This document shows positions 60,121 through 64,000 of a stretch of DNA of 64,000 nt, piece after piece (within the stretch, counting starts at the first letter, position 1; every line of letters starts with the position of its first letter). The notes beneath the pieces were generated by a model. That model saw nothing but the letters and a program-made list of their open reading frames with translations. It ran no database searches and was not told where the DNA came from. The translations under genes were made by a program, and so were the position numbers. The DNA is from Gonocerus acuteangulatus (taxonomy: Eukaryota; Arthropoda; Insecta; Hemiptera; Coreidae), in contig OX328127.1 in assembly GCA_946811695.1 (NCBI GenBank), positions 50,906,274 through 50,970,273 on the forward strand, written 5' to 3'.

Positions 60121-63100
60121 ACATACTCAATAATGAATCACTTCCCTCCCTGAATTTGAGCAGAAGGCTCTAAACGAATTTTTGGTGGATTTTTATTTGT
60201 TTTAGTTGTTCTTGTTCAGAGTGGAGATGTTTACACTTTTGGAAGTAACAGTTACGGACAATTAGGAGTAGGTGATATGATGGTTCGTGGAGGTCCTGTT
60301 CATGTTAAACTCCCACTAGTAATTAGTCATATAGCTGCTGGAAGCAATCACAGTGTAGTTATGACTGCAAAAGGACAAGTTTACACTTTTGGGGCTCATC
60401 AAGTATGATATTTTTCTCTTTGCATTATTTTTTTATTTTTTTTTTTTTACCTTAAATGCTTACTTTCTTTTAATGCTAAATTTTAATATTCTGAACTCAA
60501 TTTCAGAAAGGACAACTAGGCCGAGGAGAGGGTAGCTGTAAATCACGCGAGGGTAGTAGCAGAGGTGGTGCTTGGCAGAGTGTTCCTGGAATGGTGACTT
60601 GGGCAGGCCCGAGGTCAGGGCGCCGTGCAACATGGGCTGGTGCATCAGGAGATCAGACTTATCTGAGGGTTGATGAAAGTCTCATTAATTCTTCTAGTCT
60701 TTCTCATTCCACCATTGTCGCTAACAAGACATCTATAAGTAATTAAATAATTATTTAATATGGATAGTAGTAGTTGTTTAATGGTTTTATTAAGGCAAAA
60801 AACTATAGGGTTATCATTGCCTACAATTTAGCTTTTCATTTAGATTTCAGTGCATTGTCTTGTTATAAAAATATATACACTTTAATTATCACTATATCAT
60901 TTTTGTTATCTTATTTTGTTTAAATATCTTTTTATTTATTTTTTTTTTTATTTAGTAATTTCTTTTTAATTTTGTGTATTTATTTATTTTTTCTGCAGTC
61001 CTGTATTTCATTGCAGATTTTGCCTCTTTGAGGAAGAGTAAGATTTTATTCATCCTTGACGAGTCGTCATCTAGGACTTTATCTGTATCATGCGATTTAT
61101 CATACTTATGGAGAACATGTTTGTTAGACGCAACATTTCTTGAAAATTTGTTCATTAGTCATGAAAGTGTTACATTTAGAACATTTTGGAGGTTCTCTTT
61201 TGACATCAAGTTTTTGTGAGTTAGCCTAGAATGTCCTATACAAAGATGGGTTATAACAGCCTCTTCCTTTCTTGAGGATGATTACCAATCATGTACAATA
61301 TCTTTAATGTGTCTTAGTTTATTTTCATTAATCTCCATAATGTTGCCCAGTTCTGTTCAACCATTTTCTTGAGTGGAAAACAAAAACAGCTTCTTATCGG
61401 AAGATAGCGCAACATCCTCCAGGAAGTGTGTGGTTTTTGCAGCCTCGTTCCATGCATATTCATGTGGCTCGGCATCTGTAACAAGTGTATGTCTTTGATT
61501 AGTTGTATCAATCTACATAATTTTATGCATTTTTCCAATTATCATATTGCTTGGTGCTTATACTGGACAGAGCACCGATCAAATTAATACTAATTTGTTC
61601 CTTGTTTGCACAGAGTGGACTAGTGCCGTGAATACATTTGCTGCCAAATGCACTGCAGAAAATTTGCTATTTTATCTATCATTTTGGTATAATCACTGTA
61701 ATTTCCTATGATGTCCAGTGCCTTTTGTTTTACCTCCTGTATATTACCCTCAGCTTTGGATTTTTTTAATTTTCGTTCTAGTTGTTTGTCAATTTGTGGC
61801 CACGGAGGAACAGGTTCTATCCGAGCCTCTTCTGATTGGATGTGAAGGAGTTTTAGTACTATATGGCTTAACCGTATTCTTGCAGGTTTAGATGAATTGG
61901 GTTTCTTTACTGTCGTGGAGAAAAAAATATTTCTATTACAAGATACTTAGGTATGCTGGGTTGGTTTGTTGTAAAAGGACTAGTAATACTAAGTGTTGAT
62001 GGCATTAGCAATTTTTCAAAAAATAAAATTATGAAAGCGCATGAGTCACTCTATTCATATTTTTAAACAACTTTTATAGATAGGTGAATTATTTTTCTCA
62101 TGAAATTAAATTTAAAACATGAGTCCTCAAAAGCTATCCTGTACAGAATTTAATTTTGGATAATTCATTAAGAACCATTTTATTTTGTGTTGTTTTTCAA
62201 GCATTATGCTGGAATATTAATTTTAACTTTCTTTTGCAATGATCATTGAGTATTTAAATTGTTTATTTCAGTTTTTGTGCCGAAGAAATGCGATGAAGAT
62301 AAAACATTTAGCAGTTTAGTAATCAACAAAAGAGATGGAAATTGCTGCAGTTTTAGTGATGAAAATCAAGTTGATTTCTCCAAAAGCCTTGTTTGTCTTG
62401 ACCCTGTTTACAACATCCTTTGGAGGTATGTCACAGGCTTTCATTTCATTTCTAATAAACTCTAAAAAAAAAAAAATGAAACGCACTATTTAAAAGGAAA
62501 ATTATTGACTGTTTCTATTTTTATTTTAGTTTCAAATCCGGTCAGCTGTGGGCTTACAATAGGATTTGTTGTGATAACGGATTGGGATCATGGTCTTTAC
62601 TTTCAGGACAACTTGCTCTTCCAACTGTACCTGGTCATACTGTAACAAGGTCACATGCTGCCCTGCATATTTTGGCAGCATTGGATATCCTAACATCAAC
62701 TGAAACTGTTCTTTCTCCCACTGCTGATGACAAAAGAACAAGACAAGTGCACTCAAAAGTTTATACAAAAGAGGACTTTTCTACTGTTTCCCGTTTTGAA
62801 AGTAAGACATGCAAAAAACTACCAATAAAGTAAAACGGGATTAATGTATACAATTTTTGTATGTTTATCCTTATATAGTTGAATTGGATTTTTGGAGGCT
62901 ACTTTAAACAATATTAGATACCTAAATTACTTTTTTTGTGTGTGTGTTTTACAACATATCAACACTGGGCTATCTATAGAATGCTGCTTTTTTATAATCG
63001 GTCAGTCGCCCATTCAGGTACTGGCTACGCCCGACACTGCTTAACTTCATTGATCAAAGGGAACTGGTGAATTCAACGTGGATATGGCCGTTGGCACCTA

Positions 63101-64000
63101 CATTATAATTTTCAATTACTGTTCAATTGCTCTCTCAAAATAAATTATCTGGCTTAATATTTTTTTTCCGACATATGTAATGTAAAATGGTCTATTATTA
63201 TGCCACAATTGTACAACTATTACCCTATTTGACTTCTTTCCTTATTTATTTGTCTACACATCGTCCCTACCACGTCAAACCATCGAATATGAAAAATCTT
63301 GTTTTTCAGATTCAAGACTTCGCTCTTGGATTGTGGACGTTACGGCTTGTCAATATATTTATTCATCAATGGATAGAATATGCTCGTTCGCTAGTTTGCT
63401 CCGATTTTCATATTCGATAGTTTAGCATGGTAGGGACGATATAATAAGATGTTGTTGTGGTTTAATGCAAATATACATTTTACTTATAACTATTCTAGTT
63501 TTTGTTACAGTTGACAGTTATAGCTGTGACTTACATTTTTCATGTACTGGAAAATGCTTGCGTTCCTGTAAACGATTAACTCAGTAAGTATTAAAAACAA
63601 AAATGTCTAGGTCATGGAGGAGGTTGGGGTTACTCAGGACATTCAATAGAAGCCATCCGGTTTATGGCTGACACTGACATTCTTATGGGAGGCTTTGGAT
63701 TATTTGGCGGACGTGGAGAATATACTGGTAAAATAAAGGTAAATACTATTATTAATGCCATTTTGATTTTTTACTACCTGTTATTAATAAATATAAAGAT
63801 CTGCTCCCCACTCTTTGAATAACAATTTTTAAATTTTTTTCCCCCCGTTTTAAAATATCTCTCGAAAATATTTATTTTTGTAGCTTTTTGATATTGGAAC
63901 TGAAGGGGGTGAACAAGAAAATGATGGGGAACTCTTAGCTGAAACTGAAGAAATACCTTATGAATGTGGTCCAAGACAGAAGTACCCTATGCTCTTTGAA
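22711..64000 (+). CDS. hiw: Highwire/MYCBP2 (PHR-family E3 ubiquitin ligase), first 21 exons, partial
   Basis: PHR proteins (Drosophila Highwire, worm RPM-1, human MYCBP2) are very large E3 ligases that limit synapse growth and control axon degeneration, acting on DLK kinase and NMNAT. Twenty-one exons join in phase to 1259 codons. Visible parts: a basic N-terminus ([17 protein letters not shown]); a conserved helical region ([20 protein letters not shown]); RCC1-like repeats ([67 protein letters not shown]); a Cys-rich block in exons 12-13 ([25 protein letters not shown]); and the start of PHR domain 1 ([35 protein letters not shown]). The second PHR domain, the RING and the rest lie beyond the right edge. 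The start ATG at 22711 ([20 protein letters not shown]) is the first in frame; an upstream exon cannot be excluded. Confidence 0.96.
23006..23075 (+). CDS. hiw: hiw exon 2
   Basis: Encodes a Lys-rich block, [20 protein letters not shown] then KPK, matching the basic N-terminal tract of PHR proteins. Acceptor TTTCAG, donor GTATAC; phase 0 at the end. Confidence 0.85.
23858..24612 (-). repeat. SINE family B, interrupted by a MITE
   Basis: 3' body at 23858-23963 (TTTATTTAAATGTTAAC, then CAAGCCAGGAGAGGGCTGAT) and tRNA-like head at 24571-24612, separated by a TTAA-flanked MITE. Rejoining the two outer parts restores SINE order, which dates the SINE before the MITE. In hiw intron 2. Confidence 0.65.
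23964..24570. mobile_element. TTAA-flanked MITE with about 45-bp terminal inverted repeats
   Basis: TTAA at 23964-23967 and 24567-24570. Left end GGGTCCCTCACACTGGTAAA; right end, inward, GGGGCCCTCATACTGGCAAA. Inverted similarity continues through TCAAAATTTTGA. Subterminal copies of CCCTCACACT occur near 24057 and 24363. About 600 bp, no coding capacity. TTAA targeting suggests mobilisation by a piggyBac-type transposase. Confidence 0.75.
24870..25094 (+). CDS. hiw: hiw exon 3
   Basis: Seventy-five codons: [20 protein letters not shown], then [20 protein letters not shown] and an acidic/Ser-rich linker ([20 protein letters not shown]). Phase 0 on both sides. Confidence 0.9.
25745..27106 (+). 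CDS. Jockey LINE ORF1 (gag-like zinc-knuckle protein)
   Basis: Intact 453-codon ORF. Residues 1-110 are polar and Ser/Pro/Gln-rich. About 150-250 resembles the pre-zinc-knuckle domain of Jockey-type ORF1 ([20 protein letters not shown]). Three zinc knuckles follow: [27 protein letters not shown] and [15 protein letters not shown]. The C-terminus is Pro-rich with a hydrophobic helix ([20 protein letters not shown]). ORF1 proteins bind element RNA. The stop overlaps the ORF2 start (ATGA at 27103). Confidence 0.9.
   Translation: MDNKNMEGSHSKKNSTQSSTHTSKRSRGSDLTSPNVSPDKKKQAKTDGSSLSASSTRQTYRQPPPVQYQPDFTSPNSFQLLAPQDQDEDIEPDQEDFNDSCVPPPINLKPDIDFLAICNTIALEVGQTAFTCKSKTNAFSIQAKNPETYRKIVRLLQAKNIEYYTYQFKEDKQYRVVIRHLHPTTPKDMIISELGKLGFHVLDACNVLQKTTRTPLPLFFINLKPAPNNRDIFSLKTLLFTSIKVEEPHRKEDIPQCTRCQSYNHTKKFCRVNPMCVKCAGPHLSNECSKTRDTPATCINCHQGHPANYRGCSAYQELVKRRRSRSGQRGPARNTSQAAPSQDTSTFPPLPKPPVDYQPQPSGQPHPGRTTYASAFRSNLPKPSTTTSAPTPASHCPPPPRVTIPQPKPSHDFSSITTALVNLNQIIQNLQALISPLTDLLHKVTSILSVLHP
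27103..29801 (+). pseudogene. Jockey LINE ORF2 (endonuclease-reverse transcriptase), two defects
   Basis: AP-type endonuclease: [35 protein letters not shown] and LSSDHSPIL. Reverse transcriptase: [39 protein letters not shown] and TFADDTAIL with an intact catalytic FADD. The C-terminus ends with [12 protein letters not shown]; no RNase H is seen. Two lesions: a frameshift near 27645 (frame changes around the THP/YWPTSRS junction) and an in-frame TAA at 28752-28754 just before FGFR. Otherwise open, so a recently dead copy. Confidence 0.9.
30166..30319 (+). CDS. hiw: hiw exon 4
   Basis: Encodes [20 protein letters not shown], then [20 protein letters not shown] and KIEPPEVV, a well-conserved PHR N-terminal block. 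Joins exon 3 in phase 0 across the intron that holds the Jockey LINE. Donor GTAAGT, phase 1. Confidence 0.95.
30975..31968 (+). repeat. Interspersed repeat family F
   Basis: Begins about GGTGACTACCCGTGCTTCAC and ends TATTTGACAAATATATAG. Has a block (about 31210-31400) shared with family D: GGCCTTTCAAATGAGAAG, then TGTACCAAATGTCATCAAAA. Contains a short CAGTGAGT repeat near 31920. Non-coding; class unknown. Followed directly by family E. Confidence 0.5.
31971..32652 (+). repeat. Interspersed repeat family E, copy 2
   Basis: Begins CTAGCTGTTACCCGGCGTGC and ends TTTATATATATAGATTA. Holds about four 120-bp tandem units with CAAGTTTGGTCAAAATCGG and GTGTGGATTTGTATAAGG. Near-identical start to the copy at 18155. 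Confidence 0.65.
32716..32909 (+). CDS. hiw: hiw exon 5
   Basis: [20 protein letters not shown], then [20 protein letters not shown] and [10 protein letters not shown]. Acceptor TTTTAG, donor GTAATA. Followed by a 17-kb intron. Confidence 0.93.
33907..34060 (+). pseudogene. mariner transposase N-terminal remnant
   Basis: Translation [20 protein letters not shown] then [10 protein letters not shown] follows the mariner N-terminal pattern (LKKS...AHR.L.EAYG.HALS). After a one-base shift [14 protein letters not shown] matches the next conserved block. Short, frame-broken, no DDE part seen. The rest of 32910-34314 is AT-rich intron with nothing else recognised. Confidence 0.6.
34314..34370 (+). 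repeat. (AT)n microsatellite, left part of a split tract
   Basis: About 28 AT repeats, ending at the family A SINE. With 34725-34768 and 43673-43690 it seems to be one original TA tract split by a SINE and an LTR element. Confidence 0.8.
34371..34720 (+). repeat. SINE family A, copy 2, head-deleted
   Basis: Starts GGGGGCGAGGTTAGCTGGAG, lacks part of the tRNA-like head, keeps GAGTTCAAATCCCGAGCAAG and ends GGCCTGTTACGGGACTGAT. Same body as the copy at 10682-11028. Sits inside an (AT)n tract. Confidence 0.8.
34769..35979 (-). repeat. 3' LTR with an extra 41-bp terminal segment
   Basis: The LTR proper is 34810-35979. Beyond its usual end the copy runs on through the primer-binding-site sequence (CCCCACGTTGGGTCACCA on the plus strand, 34788-34805) and ends with a second TGTGGTGTTTT at 34769. 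The other LTR has only one such end. Confidence 0.75.
36320..36427 (+). repeat. Poly(T) tracts in LTR-element interior
   Basis: A T run of about 46 at 36321-36367 and another near 36410-36427, in a very AT-rich 2-kb stretch with no coding potential (35980-38071). Confidence 0.9.
37003..37092 (+). repeat. Two-copy tandem repeat, about 48-bp unit
   Basis: AGGTACTCCGGCCTCTTCAT, then GGGTCCGTGAGCC, occurs twice, followed by AAATAAATA-type linkers. Lies in the LTR-element interior; role unknown. Confidence 0.8.
38072..40986 (-). mobile_element. Helitron-like repeat family D, copy 2, within the LTR element
   Basis: Minus-strand 5' end GTCCGACTCGCAGGAACAGC; minus-strand 3' end has a perfect 11-bp hairpin (GGTTCCTCCCT/AGGGAGGAACC), a few bases, then GCGCTAA. 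A (TA)n tract lies at 38210-38290. The block GGTCCGATTTTGATGAAATT near 38309 is shared by all copies. No Rep/helicase is visible. A small MITE is nested inside (40444-40694). Confidence 0.5.
40444..40694. mobile_element. 251-bp MITE with 8-bp target duplication
   Basis: Inverted ends CATGGGCGTATATAAAAA and, inward from the right, CATGGGCGTATATGAGGG. Flanked by CTTCTGTA at 40436-40443 and 40695-40702. Inside are complementary G- and C-rich tracts. The 8-bp duplication fits hAT-type (or Merlin-type) elements. Nested in family D copy 2. Confidence 0.75.
41231..41953 (-). CDS. Gag-like ORF of the LTR element with three internal repeats
   Basis: 240 codons, 0.5 kb downstream of the primer-binding site, where gag is expected. 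Residues 1-75 are Met/Gln- and Lys/Glu-rich and probably coiled-coil ([20 protein letters not shown]). Residues about 108-180 carry three repeats of the form F-N/T-S/T-x-E-x-Y/F-I-L-N-x-L-F-K ([36 protein letters not shown]). No zinc knuckle or protease motif is seen. Function as a gag is inferred from position; the sequence itself is unfamiliar. Confidence 0.5.
   Translation of the reverse strand: MEHNEGNRPYTQEETNSGFAKMQLMMKQMMAQILSNHTELRENLKLESQNTRTELKSIKTELKSESEKLRTIMTLREIKPTPLVIHKIKPVSLMINDQSSPKITSVSNDLFNSDEIYILNNLFKINKITTKLNNNIFTSAENYILNKLFKKNQTKILNPDYLTTVEDFILNHLFKNNILIKETAKVNMQLHIKCPIININLGYKIKAKNGIIRGMFHSILLKYHHEPTKDDEIKNLTSKV
42506..43672 (-). repeat. 5' LTR of the minus-strand LTR element
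   Basis: 1167 bp, TG...CA ends. Contains a TATA-like TATAAAAG about 10 bp from its start on the minus strand. Short open frames inside are identical in both LTRs and are not regarded as genes. Confidence 0.8.
43673..43955. other. Right remnant of (TA)n tract and unassigned AT-rich DNA
   Basis: TA repeats at 43673-43690 continue the tract that ends at 34768. No coding or repeat signature is seen after it up to the minisatellite. Confidence 0.5.
43955..44155 (+). repeat. Minisatellite, about 21-bp unit
   Basis: About nine imperfect units of a TTTCAGCTGATGGGAGGTG-like consensus, for example ATTTCAACTGATCGGAGGTG and TTTCAGATGATGAGGAGTA. Precedes a Helitron-like copy. Confidence 0.75.
44851..45010 (-). 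repeat. 5S rRNA-derived SINE, copy 1
   Basis: The minus strand reads GTTCCCATTGATCACCGAAG, TTAAGCAACGTCGGGTGTGG and CCAGTACCTGAATGGGTGAC: the body of 5S rRNA with its internal promoter region, then GCATTATAAAAGGGCGGCGA and TAGATAGCCC. The non-5S 3' body shared by all copies shows this is a SINE, not a 5S gene. Confidence 0.8.
45260..45402 (+). repeat. Compound (TA)n/(CATA)n microsatellite
   Basis: TATG, TA and CATA repeats. Open frames across it are artefacts of the repeat. Lies in Helitron-like copy 4. Confidence 0.9.
45471..47944. other. hiw intron 5 sequence without recognised genes
   Basis: Includes a 62-base A run (46125-46186), a T run (47230-47264) and a slightly GC-richer patch (47340-47750) that looks like an unidentified old repeat. 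No protein motif was recognised in any frame. Confidence 0.5.
47945..48160 (+). repeat. SINE family B, 5'-shortened copy
   Basis: GTGAGTTAAGGCGTGAGCAC, B box GTGGGTTTGATTCCC, and end TAACCTATAGATAACCC, then TTTAAATAAATT. The tRNA-like head lacks its first bases; a 30-bp imperfect duplication (ACGGAGTGTGGGCCACAC) is inserted before the B box. Confidence 0.75.
48606..49127. mobile_element. Palindromic PLE-derived insertion with two hammerhead-like motifs
   Basis: Arms 48639-48849 and 48921-49130 are inverted copies differing at only a few positions, separated by about 70 bp of (TA)n. Each arm carries CTGAAGA, a hairpin GGCTTG/CAAGCC and GAAACGT (plus strand 49012-49043; minus strand from 48757), a hammerhead-like core known from Penelope-like terminal repeats. 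The whole is bracketed by a 15-bp direct repeat CCTAATTAAGTAGGG (48591-48605 and 49128-49142). No coding sequence is present. Confidence 0.75.
49558..49877. mobile_element. Short element with inverted PLE-like ends
   Basis: The ends are inverted: CAGGTCTACTAGTTTCTCAC at about 49571 and GGTGAAAAACTAGTAGACC at about 49835. The right end includes CTCCTGATAAGGCACCAAAG, a degenerate form of the hammerhead-like motif at 20484. No coding capacity. Confidence 0.5.
49976..50108 (+). CDS. hiw: hiw exon 6
   Basis: [20 protein letters not shown], then [20 protein letters not shown]. Begins after TTTACAG; phase 1 at the end. The Met is internal. Confidence 0.93.
50199..50386 (+). CDS. hiw: hiw exon 7
   Basis: [20 protein letters not shown], then [40 protein letters not shown] and [20 protein letters not shown] is the first RCC1-like signature. 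Donor GTTAGT, phase 0. Confidence 0.95.
50443..50592 (-). repeat. 5S rRNA-derived SINE, copy 2
   Basis: The minus strand has CACGTTGAGTGCACCGGTTC, GATCACCGAAGGTAAGCAAC and GTCGGGTGTGGCCAGTACCT, then GCATTATAAAAGGGCC. Same arrangement as copy 1. Lies in hiw intron 7. Confidence 0.8.
50660..50790 (-). repeat. PLE-like terminal fragment
   Basis: The minus strand reads CCCCTGAAGAGGCGCCAAAA, then TGGTGCCAAACATGTAGG: CTGAAGA, a 6-bp stem II and AAAC, lacking the G normally before AAAC. A decayed hammerhead-like core. Confidence 0.4.
51048..51300 (-). pseudogene. LINE RNase H C-terminal fragment
   Basis: Translation [20 protein letters not shown], then [20 protein letters not shown]. This follows the pattern TGH-x-L-N-x-HL...C-x-C...E-x-x-x-HI-x-C-x-C found at the RNase H end of many insect LINEs. 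Degenerate, without flanking domains. Confidence 0.55.
51845..51915 (+). repeat. 3'-end fragment related to the R2-clade LINE tail
   Basis: GATCAGCATGCTGTGTCTCC, AGCAACCCAATAATGTTAGG and CATTAAATAAAGTTTTCTTC match the minus-strand 3' UTR at 6795-6890. Located in hiw intron 7. Confidence 0.55.
52039..52197 (+). CDS. hiw: hiw exon 8
   Basis: [20 protein letters not shown], then [20 protein letters not shown] and [13 protein letters not shown]. Acceptor TTAAAG; 53 codons, phase 0 both sides. Confidence 0.93.
52277..52703 (+). CDS. hiw: hiw exon 9
   Basis: Largest exon here (427 bases): [59 protein letters not shown], then [20 protein letters not shown] and [14 protein letters not shown], the conserved RCC1-like segment. 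Donor GTAAGA, phase 1. Confidence 0.96.
53631..54820 (+). mobile_element. Helitron-like repeat family D, copy 3
   Basis: 5' end GTCCGTCTCGCAGGAACTGC; 3' end CTATTCCGCGCTAG, a CTRR end without the hairpin. The interior (54160-54780) is the reverse complement of 38290-38900. A PLE terminal fragment is nested at 53750-54000. In hiw intron 9. Confidence 0.45.
53750..54000 (-). repeat. PLE-like terminal repeat with hammerhead-like core
   Basis: The minus strand from 53883: CTGACGA, hairpin AGGCTAC/GTAGCC, GAAACGTC. This fits the CUGANGA...GAAA core. A partial direct copy of the neighbouring sequence (GGGATTCGGCTAA) occurs at 53539 and 53799. Confidence 0.55.
54970..55137 (+). CDS. hiw: hiw exon 10
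   Basis: [40 protein letters not shown], then [17 protein letters not shown]. The KPKK block followed by the RCC1-like CNNG...DGEL...FGKD is diagnostic of PHR proteins. Confidence 0.95.
55633..55891. mobile_element. 259-bp MITE with 8-bp target duplication
   Basis: Inverted ends CAGTGGTGGCTAGAGA and, inward from the right, CATAGGCGGCTCTAGA. Flanked by GCAATATA at 55625-55632 and 55892-55899. Complementary GGGGGGC and GCCCCC tracts lie inside the ends. The 8-bp duplication fits hAT-type elements. hiw intron 10. Confidence 0.75.
56226..56378 (+). CDS. hiw: hiw exon 11
   Basis: [20 protein letters not shown], then [20 protein letters not shown] and [10 protein letters not shown]: a full RCC1-like repeat. 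Phase 1 at both borders. Confidence 0.96.
56543..56732 (+). repeat. SINE family B, copy in hiw intron 11
   Basis: GGCGGCGAAGGCATGAGCAC, B box GTGAGTTTGATTCCC, then TACCTATAGATAACCTGTCC and TTTAAATAAA. The head is shortened. Confidence 0.75.
56831..56980. repeat. Inverted PLE-like terminal repeats
   Basis: TTATAAGAAAATGTGTTATT at 56836 is inverted at 56953-56975. Between them are CCTGATGTAGGCTTGAATTT and GTGAAAACGTC, a decayed hammerhead-like core. No coding sequence. Confidence 0.45.
57256..57463 (+). CDS. hiw: hiw exon 12
   Basis: An acidic stretch ([20 protein letters not shown]), then the Cys-rich [20 protein letters not shown] and [20 protein letters not shown]. The paired-Cys pattern is a conserved PHR-specific metal-binding-like block. 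Confidence 0.95.
57896..58056 (+). CDS. hiw: hiw exon 13
   Basis: Continues the Cys-rich block: [20 protein letters not shown], then [20 protein letters not shown] and [13 protein letters not shown]. Acceptor TTACAG, donor GTAAGC. Confidence 0.95.
58057..58830. other. hiw intron 13, nothing recognised
   Basis: AT-rich intron with no repeat or coding signature that I can support. Confidence 0.5.
58831..59046 (+). CDS. hiw: hiw exon 14
   Basis: A basic, probably helical stretch ([20 protein letters not shown]), then a Ser/Pro-rich linker ([20 protein letters not shown]). Corresponds to the variable Arg-rich linker before the next RCC1-like repeats. Exact borders rest on phase and GT-AG sites. 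Confidence 0.85.
59243..59495. mobile_element. MITE with about 40-bp inverted ends (copy 1)
   Basis: Left end TATCGTCCTTGCCATGTCAA; right end, inward, TATCGTCCCTACCATGTCAA; pairing continues through ACTATAGAATATGCAAA. Probable TA target. A related copy is at 63259-63441. Confidence 0.7.
59710..59862 (+). CDS. hiw: hiw exon 15
   Basis: A low-complexity linker, then [20 protein letters not shown] and ACGLHHT, the start of another RCC1-like repeat completed by exon 16. Confidence 0.92.
60039..60117 (+). repeat. Poly(A) tract
   Basis: About 77 consecutive A residues in hiw intron 15, with no retroposon body recognised before it. Confidence 0.9.
60206..60402 (+). CDS. hiw: hiw exon 16
   Basis: [40 protein letters not shown], then [20 protein letters not shown]: two consecutive RCC1-like blades. 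Donor GTATGA, phase 0. Confidence 0.96.
60507..60738 (+). CDS. hiw: hiw exon 17
   Basis: [20 protein letters not shown], then [20 protein letters not shown] and [19 protein letters not shown]. The [15 protein letters not shown] motif is a strong PHR hallmark. Confidence 0.95.
61314..61910 (-). pseudogene. Degenerate coding-like sequence, probably mobile-element derived
   Basis: Translations such as [40 protein letters not shown] and [20 protein letters not shown] are protein-like but broken by stops and shifts. The order and composition recall the RT-to-RNase H region of insect LINEs, but no catalytic motif is clear. In hiw intron 17, antisense to the gene. Confidence 0.3.
62272..62425 (+). 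CDS. hiw: hiw exon 18
   Basis: [40 protein letters not shown], then [11 protein letters not shown]. Ends in phase 2 inside the codon that follows LWR. Confidence 0.95.
62530..62801 (+). CDS. hiw: hiw exon 19
   Basis: [60 protein letters not shown], then [14 protein letters not shown]. The last piece leads directly into PHR domain 1. Confidence 0.96.
62948..63088 (-). repeat. 5S rRNA-derived SINE, copy 3
   Basis: The minus strand begins GCCAACGGCCATATCCACGT, very like a 5S rRNA 5' end, then GAAGTTAAGCAGTGTCGGGC and CAGTACCTGAATGGGCGACT, then TTATAAAAAAGC. The most complete 5S head of the three copies. hiw intron 19. Confidence 0.8.
63259..63441. mobile_element. MITE with inverted ends (copy 2)
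   Basis: Ends ATCGTCCCTACCACGTCAAA and, inward from the right, ATCGTCCCTACCATGCTAAA. The interior shares TTCAGATTCAAGACTTCGCTC-type sequence with copy 1. Shorter than copy 1 by about 70 bp. Confidence 0.65.
63611..63738 (+). CDS. hiw: hiw exon 20 (PHR domain 1)
   Basis: [20 protein letters not shown], then [20 protein letters not shown] and IK, the opening beta strands of the first PHR domain (a beta-sandwich). Donor GTAAAT, phase 0. Confidence 0.97.
63884..64000 (+). CDS. hiw: hiw exon 21 (PHR domain 1, cut by window end)
   Basis: [20 protein letters not shown], then [19 protein letters not shown]. The reading frame is open to the last base; the exon continues beyond the window. Confidence 0.95.

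Overview
This is an AT-rich, intron-rich animal nuclear window, most likely from an arthropod. The evidence is metazoan-only genes with GT-AG introns, a Jockey-type LINE, Penelope-like elements, tRNA- and 5S-derived SINEs, and hAT/piggyBac/mariner remnants. I cannot name the species. About 8% of the window is host coding exon; the rest is intron and intergenic DNA packed with nested transposable elements.

Host genes, left to right. (1) Positions 201-12031, minus strand: the 5' nine coding exons (432 codons) of Raptor, the mTORC1 scaffold; the 3' part lies off the left edge. (2) Positions 12490-13449, plus strand: a single-exon MTG1/YlqF-type circularly permuted GTPase, head-to-head with raptor across a 458-bp shared promoter interval. 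(3) Positions 13529-13852, minus strand: an unrecognised 107-codon ORF with one hydrophobic C-terminal segment, tail-to-tail with MTG1. (4) Positions 22711 to the right edge, plus strand: the first 21 coding exons (1259 codons) of highwire/MYCBP2, the giant PHR-family E3 ubiquitin ligase, covering the RCC1-like region and the start of the first PHR domain. Every exon junction in raptor and highwire keeps phase, so both genes look functional despite their transposon-filled introns.

Mobile DNA. Raptor introns hold a Penelope-like (PLE) reverse transcriptase fragment, an R2-clade LINE with a restriction-like endonuclease, SINEs and TTAA-flanked MITEs. The 13.9-22.7 kb intergenic region holds a hAT-like element with an 8-bp target duplication, split by a Helitron-like repeat, then PLE and piggyBac remnants. 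Highwire intron 3 carries a nearly complete Jockey LINE (one frameshift, one stop). Highwire intron 5 (17 kb) carries a complete LTR element on the minus strand, inserted in a (TA)n tract that also received a SINE, plus a near-perfect 210-bp-arm palindrome made of two inverted PLE ends with hammerhead-ribozyme-like cores. Later introns hold 5S rRNA-derived SINEs, further Helitron-like and PLE pieces, and several MITEs.

The most distinctive observations are the PLE termini with hammerhead-like motifs, the LTR element whose 3' LTR carries a copy of the primer-binding site, the recurrent Helitron-like family with a terminal hairpin and CTRR-type end, and the 5S-derived SINE family. All identifications come from reading the sequence; no database search was run.
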